From a bacterium (GTDB lineage: Bacteria > Chloroflexota > Anaerolineae > Caldilineales > Caldilineaceae): a DNA stretch of 64,000 bases. The stretch covers positions 19,383 to 83,382 of the forward strand of contig WGMT01000029.1 of the NCBI GenBank assembly GCA_016124945.1, given 5' to 3'. Every line of letters begins with the position of its first letter. Position 1 is the first letter of the stretch. Shown piece by piece: positions 63,980-64,000 of this stretch. The position numbers were made by a program, and so were the translations under genes. The notes under the pieces were generated by a model. It was not told the DNA's origin and made no database searches. It saw only the letters and a list, made by a program, of their open reading frames with translations.

Positions 63980-64000
63980 ATGTCCACAACAACCATAGCA
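63980..64000 (+). CDS. Start of a gene cut by the right window edge
   Basis: Only seven codons are visible (MSTTTIA). A strong AGGAGG (63967-63972) lies 7 bp before the ATG. Nothing can be said about function. Confidence 0.5.

Noticed and set aside
1..64000. tRNA and rRNA genes
   Set aside because: The intergenic regions were read for tRNA-like ends and T-arms; none was found, though a covariance search was not possible.

Overview
The window looks like chromosomal DNA of a GC-rich Chloroflexota bacterium, most likely near the Caldilineae/Anaerolineae. This is inferred from gene content, not from a marker gene: NADH dehydrogenase subunits in a small nuoB-nuoCD-nuoI cluster, secreted proteins ending in a short LPS-V/I-aliphatic-K/R tail, many DUF4157 leader proteins, and abundant short imperfect tandem and inverted repeats between genes. 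No rRNA, tRNA, CRISPR array or plasmid/phage backbone was seen.

Layout. 1-13.6 kb: 3' end of a PEP-utilising enzyme, cobT, dnaE carrying a 425-residue intein with a LAGLIDADG-type endonuclease, a two-gene cassette (antitoxin-like DUF5678-type protein plus retropepsin-like protein), a DUF1992 protein, a nitrilase-family amidase, a PAP2 phosphatase, a class IV aminotransferase and an ABC transporter pair. 13.7-23.5 kb: two overlapping genes of glycosidase-like and Ig-like modules, sppA, a class V aminotransferase and a multi-spanning membrane protein. 23.6-32.5 kb: an accessory island with three paralogous DUF4157 proteins that share a ~290-residue leader but have different C-termini, one of them a complete protein kinase; a YbjN-like small protein lies between two of them, and a graveyard of gene fragments (P450 start, LamG, surface protein, IleRS tail) separates the second from the third. 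32.5-40.6 kb: ileS, a TumE-type toxin-antitoxin pair, a GNAT acetyltransferase, a REP-associated tyrosine transposase, and an argS-alaX operon behind a T-box leader. 40.8-50.7 kb: a 2564-residue secreted amylopullulanase with two GH13 domains, a BrnT/BrnA-like pair and a PLP decarboxylase. 50.9-64 kb: DinB-like protein, Mrp ATPase, secreted CAP protein, FAD oxidoreductase, small Cys-rich and DUF1858 proteins, UPF0173 hydrolase, the nuoB-CD-I operon, a BadF/NagK-type kinase, an SDR and a free-standing homologue of the IleRS C-terminal domain.

The most interesting signals are: the DUF4157 island with a kinase cargo (candidate contractile-injection or other exported effectors; no injection apparatus is in the window); a T-box in front of argS whose positionally aligned specifier reads AUC (Ile) rather than an Arg codon, and whose leader is interrupted by a dispersed repeat; three copies of the IleRS C-terminal module in different states (intact, relic, stand-alone); and a network of dispersed short tandem repeats that form hairpins at convergent gene ends and have entered coding sequence in dnaE and ileS.
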